Shown piece by piece: positions 23,605-33,376 of a stretch of 64,000 nucleotides of DNA. This stretch comes from JADHLJ01 sp038146985. Its GTDB lineage: Bacteria; Pseudomonadota; Alphaproteobacteria; Thalassobaculales; Thalassobaculaceae. The translations under genes were made by a program, and so were the position numbers. Below the pieces are notes generated by a model, which was not told the DNA's origin, ran no database searches, and saw only the letters and a program-made list of their open reading frames with translations. Numbering within the stretch: the stretch's first letter is position 1; every line of letters begins with the position of its first letter. The stretch covers positions 558,001-622,000 of the forward strand of contig JAYQSQ010000009.1 in the NCBI GenBank assembly GCA_038146985.1, given 5' to 3'.

Positions 23605-24812
23605 GCGAGGGCTGCCGCGTCTTCGAGGGATTGGATCATCGACACTCTTTTCAGATAGGCGCGTTCCGCCTCGCGGTTGGATTTCGCGGCCCTCAATTCG
23701 GCCCGAAAGGCGGCCTGCTCGGCGGGATCCGAGGTTTCGAGATTGCGCTTGTTGCGGATCGTCAGCCGGTTGACGTAGTCGAGCGCGATCGGCCGGCGCC
23801 GCGCTTCGTAGCGGTCCAGCACGGCTTCGCCGGCACCGTCCCGCAAAACCGCCACCAGGGTTTCCGCCAGTTCCACCGCGTCGTGTATGCCGCCATTCAT
23901 TCCCATGCCGCCCAAGGGGTTATTGATATGCGCCGCGTCGCCGGCCAGGAAACAGCGCTCTGAACGATAGCGTGCCGCCACCCTCTGATGCACGCGGTAG
24001 AGCGTGGTGTGTCGGATCTCGAACGGCTCCGTGCGGTCCAGCACCCGGCGCAAACGGGCTTGCACTCGCGCTGGATCGAAAATCTCGGCTTCGCTTTCTT
24101 GCGGACGGGTGGGGAACATGCATCGCCATAGTCCCGGTACACGCAGCAGGAAGAACCATTCCTCGGGATCGGCGAAATAGTTGACCCAGTCGAGATCGTC
24201 GAAATGTGCCTCGAAGGGAAACGGCGTGGAGACCACCAGGAAGTTATCGGGCCAGGTGAAACCCTCGAAATCGATCCCCAGCACGGAGCGAACCACACTG
24301 CGCGCGCCGTCGGCGCCAATCAGATAGGCGCCGGAAAGCCGGACCTCGCCCGATGGCGTGCCGCAGGTTACTTGGATGCCGCCGTCGTCTTGAGTCACGG
24401 CCGTTACCGGGTGCGAGAAACGGATATCCGTGCGGCTCTCCCCGGCGAGCCAATCGGCCAGCAGGTGGTTCAGCTTGAACTGCTCGCATTGCACCCGGAA
24501 AGGATGACGGGTCAGGTCGTCGATCACGCTGAAATCGAAACTGGCAATCAGCCCCTCACCGCGTCCACGATACTGGAAGGCGGGCGCGATCAAGCCCTGG
24601 TCGATCAGCCCACGGGCCGCGCCGAACCGGTCGAGCATGTCGAGGGTCGGCGGATGAAAGGTCGAAGCGCGGAGCTCCCGAGGCAACGCCGCTTCGGCTT
24701 CCAGCACGATCGCGTCAATACCAGCGTCGGCGAGCACCGCCGCGGCGGTCAAGCCGACTGGGCCGGCGCCGGCGATCAAGACGGCCGCGTCATGTCCCGA
24801 AAGTGGGCGCAA
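23601..24812 (-). CDS. FAD-dependent monooxygenase (PHBH/UbiH type)
   Basis: A 403-residue group A flavoprotein hydroxylase. The N-terminal Rossmann motif is VLIAGAGPVGLTAAAVLADAG. The second FAD/NAD(P)H motif is YLIGADGARSVVRSVLG (the DG motif) and the third is RCFLAGDAAHINNPLGGMGM (the GD motif). The length fits single-component hydroxylases acting on aromatic or polyketide-like substrates. Coupling to the EamA gene suggests that substrate or product is moved by that carrier, which is inference. The enzyme class is firm; the substrate is unknown. Confidence 0.9.
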   Translation of the reverse strand: MRPLSGHDAAVLIAGAGPVGLTAAAVLADAGIDAIVLEAEAALPRELRASTFHPPTLDMLDRFGAARGLIDQGLIAPAFQYRGRGEGLIASFDFSVIDDLTRHPFRVQCEQFKLNHLLADWLAGESRTDIRFSHPVTAVTQDDGGIQVTCGTPSGEVRLSGAYLIGADGARSVVRSVLGIDFEGFTWPDNFLVVSTPFPFEAHFDDLDWVNYFADPEEWFFLLRVPGLWRCMFPTRPQESEAEIFDPARVQARLRRVLDRTEPFEIRHTTLYRVHQRVAARYRSERCFLAGDAAHINNPLGGMGMNGGIHDAVELAETLVAVLRDGAGEAVLDRYEARRRPIALDYVNRLTIRNKRNLETSDPAEQAAFRAELRAAKSNREAERAYLKRVSMIQSLEDAAALA

Positions 24813-25193
24813 AAGCTCTGCCTTTCCAATACGGAAGGATCGCGGGCGGCGCGACCATTGGAGATTGGAGCTTATTCGACCGAACGCGCCTCCGCCAAGC
24901 GAACCGGCCTATGGCGCCATGTCGCGATACCGATCCCGGTTCTGGTGCCGCGCGTGGAACCGGTAAAGACGATTCTCTGACTGAATATGCTCCTAGGAGT
25001 TGAAAAATAATCGTTGAGACGGGTGATCGACTTTGGGTGTTGATTAGATGAATGGGACGAAAGGTCGCACCAAAATCAGTGATGATATTAATCATAATAT
25101 TCCTTAATTGGTTGATTTTTAGATCCATGGGGTTTTTCGTTGAAAATCTGTTGCTGACCGCGGGCCAATATCAAGTTCGACATAGAGGTCTTT
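24813..25193. other. Intergenic region upstream of the hybrid kinase
   Basis: About 380 bases with no convincing gene. The left part has ordinary composition; from about 24980 it becomes AT-rich. A perfect ten-base palindrome CTCCTAGGAG lies at 24989-24998, and TTAATCATAATATTCCTTAATTGG around 25086-25110 looks like promoter-type sequence for the kinase gene. AGAGG near 25184 is the probable ribosome site for the ATG at 25194. Confidence 0.45.
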
Positions 25194-28100
25194 ATGCGAA
25201 GACACTGGGTGTTCTTAGTCGTGATGATGGTTGTTTCCGTATTGGGCGGAGCCGCTTCCTATACGGTGTTCCAGTCGCAAAAAGATCAACTGATCGAAGC
25301 CGCGTCCGTTGATCTGGCGGATGCTACCGCGGTCTTCATCCAGGCCTTGAACGGCGTTTTCGAACCCGCGCTGGCGATTGGCGCGACGATCGAGACATCG
25401 GGGATCACCCGCGCAACCGGCGCGCAGCGCGAGGACCTGTTCTTCGCTCTCACTGTCGGAAAAATTGTCCGCTACGAACAGATTAGCGGTGCGTTCATCG
25501 GGTTTCCCGACGGACAGTTTCTGCATGCTCAGGACCTTTCGATTGACACATTGGACGGCGGTGGCGACGTCGCGGCTACGGGACGGGTTATCGACACGCC
25601 GGCCACGGATCAGCGTGGCAGGTGGATGAGGTATGACGGACAGGGGGCGATCTGGAAGCCTGTCCGCGTGAACGCGAAACCGTACGATCCTCGGGTGCGT
25701 CCCTGGTACAAAGCCGCTGTTTCGGCCGGCAAACCGATTTGGACGCAGGCCTATGTATTCGCCAGCAGCGGCGAGCTCGGCGTCACCTATGCCGAACCCG
25801 TTTTTAACGCCAATGGGGAACTTTGGGGAGTTCTCGGCGTTGATCTGACCTTGGGCGCTCTTTCACAAACCCTGTTGAACACATCCAAAGCGCTGGTCGA
25901 TGTGGCGGACATCGTCTTCGCCACGGATCTGAAGGACAAGGTCGTCGGTCATCCCGGCATTGCGGGTGCGCGGGCCGGTGAGGAAATCGCGGCCCTGATC
26001 GATGGATTCGGGCAAGATGAAGCCCTGGAACGTGTGCTGTCGACACATCTCAAGACGTACGGCACCGTCGAAATCGTCGAGACTGAAACCGTTTCCTATC
26101 TCGCCTCGAAATCACAACTCGACCCGGCCCGGGCCATGCCGCTACAGATTTTTCTGGCGCGGGATCTGGATGCGGTTCTGGCTTTTGCCGTAACCGGCAT
26201 GTACCGCAACATGGCGCTGGTTTTCCTTGGAATCGTCACATTCGGCGTGGTCGCGACCTACGCCGTCAAACTTCGGGTCGAAGCGGCGGCCCGCGCGGCG
26301 GCTGAAAAGCAACTGATCATCGCCCGGGACATCGCCGAGGCCGCCACCCAGGCCAAATCCACCTTCCTCGCCACCATGAGCCATGAAATCCGCACGCCGA
26401 TGAACGGCGTGATGTCGATGGCCGAACTACTCGGGTTGACCCGCCTAGACGCCGAGCAACGCAGGATGACGAACATCATCAACGCTTCGGCCGCGGCGTT
26501 GCTGACGATCATCAACGACATCCTGGATTTTTCGAAGATCGAGGCCGGAAAGCTTGAGATCGAGAAGGTCGAGCTGTCCCTGACCGATATCGTTGGGGGC
26601 GTCGCCGAATTGCTGGCAACTCGTGCCGAGGAGAAGGGGCTGGACCTCTTTGTTGATATCGACACCACGCTCGTCGACAAGCGCCTCGGCGATCCGACGC
26701 GATTGCGACAGATCCTTCTCAATCTCGGCGGCAATGCCGTCAAGTTCACCGAACGCGGCAACGTGACCATCAGGGTCCGGGAAGTCCCAGGCGAGGGCGG
26801 CCCGCGGATCCGGTTTGATGTCAGGGACACAGGCATCGGGTTGACGGAGGAACAACGCGGCAGGTTGTTCCAGGCTTTTGTTCAGGCGGATTCCTCGACC
26901 TCGAGAAAGTACGGGGGCACGGGCCTGGGCTTGTCGATCTGCCAGAAACTGACCGAATTGATGGATGGAGATATTGGCGCCGACAGCAAGCCTGGCGAGG
27001 GCTCCTTGTTCTGGTTCGAAGTGCCGATGCCGCCACTGGATGCCGAAGCGCCGCGCTATGACGCCGATCTTTCCGGTCTGGCTGTGGCATTGGTCGGGCT
27101 ACGCGAACCGATCGCGACTCTTGCCGAGGGATATCTGCGGGCGACGGGGATTACGAGCCTTTCCAGGCATGATGATCTCGGCTCCGCGCATACCGCTCCG
27201 GCGGATCTTTTCGTGGTCGCGCTGAGCGTCCGGGATCTGGCGGAAACAGGCCTTCGTGATCTCGGTGCGATGGTGGCGCTGACCGGCAAGCGGTCGGAGA
27301 TTTCGGCTACTCCGGCCACGATCAGAGCCCAGGCGACCATGATCCTCTCACAGCCCCTCACGGCGCCACCGCTTTGGCGGGCGGCGGCGGTGGCCAGGGG
27401 CCTGGAAGAGCCGGATGGGTTCGACTTCGAAATCCGAGAGGATCTGGCATTCGAGCCGCCACCGCTTGAGGAAGCGCGTGGAAACCGCGCGCTGGTTCTG
27501 GTTGCTGAGGACAATCCGACTAACCAGGCGGTGATCCGGCAGATGCTGGGGCGCATGGGGTTCGCGTGCGAGATCGCGGATAACGGCAGAATAGCCCTTG
27601 ATCTGCTCGACCGCTCGGCGCACGGGGTGCTGCTGACGGATTTCAACATGCCGGAAATGGACGGGTTCGAGCTGACCCGGGCCATCCGGGCGTCGGAAAG
27701 CAATGGCGAGGACAGGTTGCCGGTGATCGCGCTGACCGCCGATGCGCTCGCGGGAACCGAGGAAGCCTGCCTGGAAGCGGGCATGGACATGTATCTCACC
27801 AAGCCCATAGACAGCCGCGCCCTTGGCAAGGCGCTGGCCAAATACGTGCCCACGGGCCTGCCGCTCCGCCGGCTCGCCGGCACGCCGGAGCCAGGCGATG
27901 CCGACGGTCCGGGAGCCGCGGAGGAACCGATCAGCTGGGATATCGACATTTTCGATCCGGGTGTCCTGGCGGGACCGGACGGCCGGCTTGATGCCGAGGC
28001 GGAAGAGCTGATTGTTGGCGCGGCTGGGTCCTGGGGGGAGAAGATCGTGCAAATCACGACGGCTTTGGAGGCGGGGGACGCCAAGACCGCGCGGGCCGCC

Positions 28101-28277
28101 GCCCATTCCCTTAAAGGCGCGGCGCTTTCGGTCGGCGCGAACCGGCTCGGGCGAATTGCTAGCGATATCCAGGATTTTCTGGACGGCGATGATCCCACGA
28201 CGGCCGCGATGATGGCCGATGTGCTGCCGCCCACGCTAGAGGAGTTTCAAGCGATCATTCCGAAGATCAGGCGCTGA
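25194..28277 (+). CDS. Hybrid sensor histidine kinase: Cache, HisKA, HATPase, pseudo-receiver, REC, HPt
   Basis: A 1027-residue membrane sensor. An N-terminal helix (residues 5-22) and a second near 335-360 flank a periplasmic double-Cache-like domain (DPRVRPWYKAAVSAGKPIW, GVTYAEPVFNANGELWGVLGVD). HisKA has H397 in FLATMSHEIRTPMNG. HATPase shows GGNAVKFTERGN, DVRDTGIGL and KYGGTGLGLSI. Next comes a receiver-like segment of about 120 residues without an obvious phospho-aspartate. A true receiver follows (VAEDNPTNQAV, D816 in LLTDFNMPEMDG), and an HPt domain with H971 in AAHSLKGAAL. A full internal phosphorelay is expected. The Cache domain suggests a small-molecule ligand. Confidence 0.93.
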   Translation: MRRHWVFLVVMMVVSVLGGAASYTVFQSQKDQLIEAASVDLADATAVFIQALNGVFEPALAIGATIETSGITRATGAQREDLFFALTVGKIVRYEQISGAFIGFPDGQFLHAQDLSIDTLDGGGDVAATGRVIDTPATDQRGRWMRYDGQGAIWKPVRVNAKPYDPRVRPWYKAAVSAGKPIWTQAYVFASSGELGVTYAEPVFNANGELWGVLGVDLTLGALSQTLLNTSKALVDVADIVFATDLKDKVVGHPGIAGARAGEEIAALIDGFGQDEALERVLSTHLKTYGTVEIVETETVSYLASKSQLDPARAMPLQIFLARDLDAVLAFAVTGMYRNMALVFLGIVTFGVVATYAVKLRVEAAARAAAEKQLIIARDIAEAATQAKSTFLATMSHEIRTPMNGVMSMAELLGLTRLDAEQRRMTNIINASAAALLTIINDILDFSKIEAGKLEIEKVELSLTDIVGGVAELLATRAEEKGLDLFVDIDTTLVDKRLGDPTRLRQILLNLGGNAVKFTERGNVTIRVREVPGEGGPRIRFDVRDTGIGLTEEQRGRLFQAFVQADSSTSRKYGGTGLGLSICQKLTELMDGDIGADSKPGEGSLFWFEVPMPPLDAEAPRYDADLSGLAVALVGLREPIATLAEGYLRATGITSLSRHDDLGSAHTAPADLFVVALSVRDLAETGLRDLGAMVALTGKRSEISATPATIRAQATMILSQPLTAPPLWRAAAVARGLEEPDGFDFEIREDLAFEPPPLEEARGNRALVLVAEDNPTNQAVIRQMLGRMGFACEIADNGRIALDLLDRSAHGVLLTDFNMPEMDGFELTRAIRASESNGEDRLPVIALTADALAGTEEACLEAGMDMYLTKPIDSRALGKALAKYVPTGLPLRRLAGTPEPGDADGPGAAEEPISWDIDIFDPGVLAGPDGRLDAEAEELIVGAAGSWGEKIVQITTALEAGDAKTARAAAHSLKGAALSVGANRLGRIASDIQDFLDGDDPTTAAMMADVLPPTLEEFQAIIPKIRR

Positions 28278-28290
28278 TTAGGGAGTTGTT

Positions 28291-28695
28291 ATGGCAAACG
28301 GTATCAGTCCCTATGACAAGGTTCGAATTCTTGTCATCGAGGACGAAAGCTACATCAGGCGGATCATTTGCCGGCTTCTTCGGCAGATCGGGTTTTCGCT
28401 GATTGATGAGGCGGAAAACGGCGCGGACGGTCTGCGCGAGGTACTGCGGGTCAAGCCGAACGTGGTGTTGTGCGACATCCATATGGAGCCGGTCGATGGG
28501 CTGGCGTTTCTGAAGACGTTGCGATCCGTCAAGGACGAGGCGCTCTCCAAAATCCCGGTGATTTTTCTGACGGCCGATAAGGAGCGCAATACCGTGATGT
28601 CCGCTAAGGAGCATCGGGTCGACGGCTATTTGGCGAAACCGGTGTCGGCGAAGGCCCTCAAAGATCGGCTGGACGCCGTTCTGCAGTCCAAATAG
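28291..28695 (+). CDS. Single-domain response regulator (CheY-like)
   Basis: A 134-residue receiver without an output domain. It has the acidic pair in VIEDESYIRRI, phospho-acceptor D62 in LCDIHMEPVDGL, the Thr in IFLTADKER and the Lys in YLAKPVSAKALK. It starts 13 bases after the hybrid kinase stop, so the two are one operon. It is the likely final phosphate acceptor from HPt H971. With no DNA-binding domain its output must be through protein contact. Confidence 0.93.
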   Translation: MANGISPYDKVRILVIEDESYIRRIICRLLRQIGFSLIDEAENGADGLREVLRVKPNVVLCDIHMEPVDGLAFLKTLRSVKDEALSKIPVIFLTADKERNTVMSAKEHRVDGYLAKPVSAKALKDRLDAVLQSK

Positions 28696-28835
28696 GTGGT
28701 GCCGCATCCCCGGGCCGGGACACCGGTTCGGATTGTGCCGGTTTTCGATCATCTGTTAATGTTGCCGGAACACCCGCCTGCCCGGGCTGAGAGCTGGGTG
28801 CGTTGCGGCAACAAGCCATTCCAAGGAGATGTTCC

Positions 28836-29810
28836 ATGACCACCGGTCTCGACGGCTCGACGATATTTTCCGGTTGCATTCCGGCGCTGATGACCCCCTG
28901 CGGGGCCGACCGGGCGCCGAATTTCAACGCTCTGGTTGCCAAGGGAAGGGACCTGATCGGCGCCGGCATGTCGGCGGTCGTCTATTGCGGGTCGATGGGC
29001 GACTGGCCGCTGCTGAGCGATGCCCAGCGCCAGGAAGGGGTCGAGCGGCTGATCGGAGCCGGCATTCCGGTGATCGTCGGGACCGGCGCCCAGAACCCGC
29101 GACTGGCGGTCGAACATGCCGCTCATGCCGCGCGCGTCGGGGCCAAGGGACTGATGCTGATCCCGCGTGTTCTCTCTCGCGGCGCCTCGATCGCGGCCCA
29201 GCGGGCGCATTTCTCGGCCATCCTTGCCGCGGCGCCCGATCTGCCGGCGGTGATCTACAACAGCCCCTACTACGGGTTCGAGACCAAGGCCGATCTGTTC
29301 TTCGAACTCCGCCGCGCGCATCCGAACCTGGTGGGTTTCAAGGAGTTCGGCGGCGCGGCCGCCCTGCGCTATGCGGCCGAGCACATCACCGGCCAGGACG
29401 AGGCGCTGACCCTGATGGTTGGCGTCGATACCAACGTGTTCCATGGCTATGTCAATTGCGGGGCCGGCGGCGCGATCACCGGTATCGGCAACGTGCTTCC
29501 GCGTGAGGTGCTGCATCTGGTCGCGCTGTGCGAAGCGGCGGCCAAGGGTGATGCCGAGGCCAGGGTTCGGGCCCTGGAGCTCGAACAGGCCTTGGGCGTG
29601 CTGTCCTCCTTCGATGAGGGCTGCGATCTGGTGCTTTACTACAAGTACCTCATGCTGCTCGAAGGGGATGAGCATTACCGGCACCATTTCAACGACACCG
29701 ATGCCCTGTCCGCCAGCCAGCAGAGCTATGCCGCGGATCAACTGAAGCTGTTCAAGGCCTGGTACGCGCGTTGGAACCAGTCCGCCGACGCGCCGCGCCG
29801 GGTGGCATGA
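28836..29810 (+). CDS. DapA-family (dihydrodipicolinate synthase/N-acetylneuraminate lyase) aldolase
   Basis: A 324-residue class I aldolase/dehydratase of the DapA superfamily. The Schiff-base lysine is K169 in VGFKEFGG and the catalytic tyrosine Y141 in AVIYNSPYYG. The pocket segment IPALMTPCGADRAPNF and the normally GTTGE-like loop, here YCGSMGDWPLL, indicate a non-DapA member, such as a keto-acid aldolase or dehydratase. The ATG at 28836 has AAGGAG 8 bases upstream; an in-frame TTG at 28803 is less likely. It stands alone, so the substrate is open. Confidence 0.85.
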   Translation: MTTGLDGSTIFSGCIPALMTPCGADRAPNFNALVAKGRDLIGAGMSAVVYCGSMGDWPLLSDAQRQEGVERLIGAGIPVIVGTGAQNPRLAVEHAAHAARVGAKGLMLIPRVLSRGASIAAQRAHFSAILAAAPDLPAVIYNSPYYGFETKADLFFELRRAHPNLVGFKEFGGAAALRYAAEHITGQDEALTLMVGVDTNVFHGYVNCGAGGAITGIGNVLPREVLHLVALCEAAAKGDAEARVRALELEQALGVLSSFDEGCDLVLYYKYLMLLEGDEHYRHHFNDTDALSASQQSYAADQLKLFKAWYARWNQSADAPRRVA

Positions 29811-29992
29811 CTTCAGGTCCACGCCCATCATGGCCCGTAATTGAGGACCAAGGCCGTCGACGCCATGGGCATCCGGGTTTCCCGTGCCGGCGATCTGAGT
29901 TCAAAGTTCGGTGCGAATCAGAGCGGCGTTTGGGCGTTAACGAGGCAGCTTTGCTTGAGTAAATTGCGTCGGAGGCTGCGGCGGCGACGTCT

Positions 29993-30352
29993 TCACGCTA
30001 CCGAGAAGCTCTCGCCGCAGCCGCAGCGTCCGGTCTCGTTCGGGTTGTTGAAGACGAAGCCGGAGAACATCTTGTCCTCCTGGTAGTCCATCTCCGAGCC
30101 GAGGATGAACATGATCGCGGTGGGATCGATGAACAGGGTCACGCCCTTTTCCTCGACCTTATCTTCGAATTTCTTCTGCTCGGTGGCGTATTCGACGAAA
30201 TAGCTGAGACCGGAGCAGCCCTTGCTCTTCACGCCCACGCGTAGGCCGAGGACCTTCTCGTCGCCGCCCTTGCGATCCATCAGCGCCTTGACGCGCTCAA
30301 CGGCGGCGTCGGTCAGGGTGATCGGGGCCTTGCCTGGTTCGAACTGAAACAT
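29993..30352 (-). CDS. sufA: Fe-S cluster assembly A-type carrier (SufA/HesB-like)
   Basis: An approximately 119-residue A-type carrier for Fe-S clusters. The three cluster cysteines are in KSKGCSGLSY and GRCGCGESF near the C-terminus. APITLTDAAVERVKALM is the usual family start, supporting the ATG at 30352 over one 45 bases upstream. It is the last gene of the suf operon, about 65 bases downstream of sufT. In this operon type it passes clusters from SufBCD to apoproteins. The name sufA is by context; the protein is equally close to IscA/ErpA types. Confidence 0.9.
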   Translation of the reverse strand: MFQFEPGKAPITLTDAAVERVKALMDRKGGDEKVLGLRVGVKSKGCSGLSYFVEYATEQKKFEDKVEEKGVTLFIDPTAIMFILGSEMDYQEDKMFSGFVFNNPNETGRCGCGESFSVA

Positions 30353-30417
30353 TGTCGCGTATCCGTCGCTGTTCTCGTCCCAAACCTGGGGACGCATTAA
30401 AGCACAATCAAGCGCTT

Positions 30418-30831
30418 CTAGTACATGTTGAGGATCAGCTTGGCGTCCTCGCTCATCTTTTCCGGTGTCCAGGCCGGCTCCCAGGTCAGCATCACCTCGA
30501 CCTCGCCGACGCCTTCGACGGCGGAGACCGCCGCCGCGACATCGTAGGGCATCTCCCCGGCCACCGGACAGGCCGGCGCGGTCAAGGTCATGGTGATCTT
30601 CACGTCTCCGTCGCTCAGCCGTTCGGTTTCGTAGATCAGACCGAGATCGTAGATATTCACCGGAATTTCCGGGTCGTGGACGGTGCGTAGCGCCTCGACG
30701 ATCGCCTCGTCATCGGCTTGGGGTATGCCCTCGGCGAGCTTGGCGCCGGCCCGCGCGGTCGTGCCTTCGGGCACCGCCGGGTCCATCATGAAGGAGCCGT
30801 AGGGATTGGCGCCGTGTTCGTATGCGCTCAT
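30418..30831 (-). CDS. sufT: SUF system assembly protein with DUF59/MIP18 domain (SufT)
   Basis: A 137-residue protein from the ATG at 30831. After about 35 variable residues the DUF59 core reads ALRTVHDPEIPVNIYDLGLI, then TMTLTAPACPVAGEMP with the conserved cysteine, then VEVMLTWEPAWTPEKMSED. It overlaps the sufS stop by four bases, so it is translationally coupled in the operon. SufT-like proteins help Fe-S cluster maturation; the exact step is not settled. A longer in-frame ATG at 30960 would lie inside sufS and is rejected. Confidence 0.92.
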   Translation of the reverse strand: MSAYEHGANPYGSFMMDPAVPEGTTARAGAKLAEGIPQADDEAIVEALRTVHDPEIPVNIYDLGLIYETERLSDGDVKITMTLTAPACPVAGEMPYDVAAAVSAVEGVGEVEVMLTWEPAWTPEKMSEDAKLILNMY

Positions 30832-32066
30832 CGGAAAATCTCCCTGACCTTCTCCAAGCTGTCGGCGAGGATGTCGATATCTTCGCGGGTGTTGTACAGA
30901 CCGAGGCTCGCCCGGGCGGTGGACGGCAAATCGAAACGGTCCATCAGAGGCTGGGCGCAATGATGTCCGGCCCGGACCGCCACACCGTTCTGGTCGATGA
31001 TGGTCGAGATGTCGTGCGGATGGGCGCAGTCCATGGTGAAGGACACCACGCTCGCCTTGCCCGCCGCCGTACCGACGAAATTCAGCCCCTCGACGGCCGA
31101 GAGCCTCTGGGTTGCATGGTTCAGCAGCCCGCGCTCATGCTCCGCGATCGCCGCCATGCCGATGCCGTTCAGATAATCGATGGCGGCGCCGAGCCCGATC
31201 GCCTGGGCGATTGGCGGAGTGCCGGCCTCGAACTTGTCCGGCAGATCGGCCCAGGTGGTTTTCTCGAAGGTGACGGTGTTGATCATGCCGCCGCCGCCCT
31301 GGTAGGGCGGCATCGCCTCGAGCAGCACCTCCTTGCCGTACAGCACGCCGATCCCGGACGGGCCATAGAGCTTGTGGCCGGAAAAGGCATAGAAGTCGAC
31401 ATCCAGATCCTGCACATCGACCGGCATGTGCACCACGCCCTGGGCGCCGTCGACGAGGATCACGCCGCCGCGTTCATGGGTGATGCGGGCGATCTCCTTC
31501 ACCGGCAGCACCGTGCCCAACACGTTCGAGACATGGCAGATCGCGACGATCTTCGTGCGCTCGGTGATCATCGCCTCGAAATCCGACAGCTTGATCGATC
31601 CGTCGTCATCCACCGGCACCACCGTCAATGTCGCGCCGACGCGGTCGCGCAGCAGTTGCCAGGGCACAATGTTCGAATGATGCTCGGCATGGGTGATCAG
31701 GATTTCATCGCCGGGGCCGAGATTGGCGTTGCCGTAGGCCGAGGCGATGAGATTGATCGCTTCCGTCGTGCCTTTGGTGAAGAGCACTTCGTGCTCATGG
31801 GCGGCGTTGATGAAACCCCGCACCTTCTCGCGGGCTTCCTCATAGCGGGCCGATGTCTGTTCCGACATGTAGTGCAGGCCCCGGTGTACGTTGGAATACT
31901 CCGTGCCATAGACGCGCTGGACCGCGTCGATCACCTGCCGAGGTTTCTGGGCCGAGCCGGCGGAGTCGAGATAGACCAGACGCTTGCCGCGCACCATTTC
32001 CGAGAGGATCGGAAAATCAGCGCGGATCGCCTCCACATCATAGGCTGGGGTCGACAGATCGCTCAT
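30828..32066 (-). CDS. sufS: Cysteine desulfurase SufS
   Basis: A 412-residue PLP-dependent group II cysteine desulfurase that supplies sulfur for Fe-S clusters. The PLP lysine is in FYAFSGHKLYGPSGIGVLYG and the catalytic cysteine in RAGHHCAQPLMDRF, the SufS-type short loop. The start VEAIRADFPIL and DSAGSAQKPRQVIDA are typical. It overlaps both sufD (upstream) and sufT (downstream) by four bases. No SufE or SufU partner is in this operon, so one should be encoded elsewhere. Confidence 0.96.
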   Translation of the reverse strand: MSDLSTPAYDVEAIRADFPILSEMVRGKRLVYLDSAGSAQKPRQVIDAVQRVYGTEYSNVHRGLHYMSEQTSARYEEAREKVRGFINAAHEHEVLFTKGTTEAINLIASAYGNANLGPGDEILITHAEHHSNIVPWQLLRDRVGATLTVVPVDDDGSIKLSDFEAMITERTKIVAICHVSNVLGTVLPVKEIARITHERGGVILVDGAQGVVHMPVDVQDLDVDFYAFSGHKLYGPSGIGVLYGKEVLLEAMPPYQGGGGMINTVTFEKTTWADLPDKFEAGTPPIAQAIGLGAAIDYLNGIGMAAIAEHERGLLNHATQRLSAVEGLNFVGTAAGKASVVSFTMDCAHPHDISTIIDQNGVAVRAGHHCAQPLMDRFDLPSTARASLGLYNTREDIDILADSLEKVREIFR

Positions 32067-33376
32067 GCCGCGTCTCCGGACAGGTTGCGGGCGAGCCAGC
32101 TCTCGGCCGCCCGTTTCATCGCCTCGCGAACCGGCTCGGCGTAGATTTCATCGATCGCCTCGTCGATATAGGCCGAGACCAGAAGGCGCCGGGCAGTGTC
32201 CCGGTCAATGCCTCGGGCCTGCAGATAGAAGAGGTGATCCTCCTCAAGTTCGCCCACCGTCGCGCCGTGACTGCACCGCACATCGTCGGCGTAGATTTCG
32301 AGCTCAGGTTTGGAATCGATCTCGGCCCGGTCCGACATCAGCATCGCGCGGTTCATCTGAAACCCGTCGGTCTGCTGAGCGTCCGGGCGCACCAGGATCT
32401 TGCCCTGGAAGACGCCGCGCGACGCACCGGCGAGTACACCCTTATAGACCTCCCGGCTGCGGCTGCCGGCGGCGGCATGGTCGATGAAGGTGGTGTTGTC
32501 GAGATGCTGACGCCCGAACGCCATATAGGCGCCGTTGATGCGGTACTCGACGCGCGGGCCGGTGATCTCGCCGCGGATCTCGTTGCGGGCGAGGCGCGCG
32601 CCGATCGAAAGAACGAAATTGTCGTAGACCGCGCCCTCGGCGACCTCGGCGCTGGTCAGCGCGATGTGAAACGCGCCGGCAGCCTCGTTCTGAAGGCGGT
32701 AGTGGCCAAGCCGCGCGCCCTTGGCAACCGTGACCTGGCTGACGACATTGGAGAAATACACCTCGGCACCGGCCGAGACATGGCTCTCGACAACATCGGC
32801 GAAACTATCCGCTCCGGCCCGGATCAGCAGACGGGGCGCGGTGGCGGCGTTCTCGGTCGCGGTGAGCGAGACCACATGAACCGGCACGGCGGGCGTCGCT
32901 CCAGGTGCGATATCAAGGATCAGCGCGTCCGACAGTGTAGCGGCATTGAGCGCCGCGAGGGGCAGACCGTCGGTCGAGCTTTGCTCGGACAGCAGGCTTT
33001 CCAGAACCGCATGCTCGGTCACGCCCGCGTGGGACAGGCCGGTCAGCGAGACTCCATCCGGGAGCGTGTCGAGATTTGAGAGTTCCGGCGCGAGAATACC
33101 GTTCACCAGCACGACCCGCGGCGCGTCGAACCCGAGAATCTTGTCCTCGGGCACCGCTGCGCTGCCCGCTTCGGCGAGCGCGAAAGCGCCCGCCGCCAGC
33201 GCGTTCAGGTTAGTGTATTTCCAGGACTCGGTGCGGGCATGCGGCCAGCCCGCCTCGGCGTAGCGCGCGCCGGCCCTCGCATTGAGATCCGCCAGTCGGC
33301 CGCTGCCGGCCCGCGCGCGGGCGGCGGCGATCAGATCCTCGAAGGGTGGGGCTTTGGCAAGACCGTCAGGCATCAC
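32063..33376 (-). CDS. sufD: Fe-S cluster scaffold protein SufD
   Basis: A 437-residue SufD, partner of SufB in the SufBC2D scaffold. The middle and C-terminus carry the right-handed beta-helix blocks FINHAAAGSRSREVYKGVLA-like sequence (here FIDHAAAGSRSREVYKGVLA), RGVFQGKILVRPDAQQTDGF and NRAMLMSDRAEIDSKPELEI, followed by DDVRCSHGATVGELEEDHLF with the conserved His. The N-terminal part is a variable helical domain. Four-base overlaps with sufC and sufS show tight coupling. Confidence 0.95.
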   Translation of the reverse strand: MMPDGLAKAPPFEDLIAAARARAGSGRLADLNARAGARYAEAGWPHARTESWKYTNLNALAAGAFALAEAGSAAVPEDKILGFDAPRVVLVNGILAPELSNLDTLPDGVSLTGLSHAGVTEHAVLESLLSEQSSTDGLPLAALNAATLSDALILDIAPGATPAVPVHVVSLTATENAATAPRLLIRAGADSFADVVESHVSAGAEVYFSNVVSQVTVAKGARLGHYRLQNEAAGAFHIALTSAEVAEGAVYDNFVLSIGARLARNEIRGEITGPRVEYRINGAYMAFGRQHLDNTTFIDHAAAGSRSREVYKGVLAGASRGVFQGKILVRPDAQQTDGFQMNRAMLMSDRAEIDSKPELEIYADDVRCSHGATVGELEEDHLFYLQARGIDRDTARRLLVSAYIDEAIDEIYAEPVREAMKRAAESWLARNLSGDAA

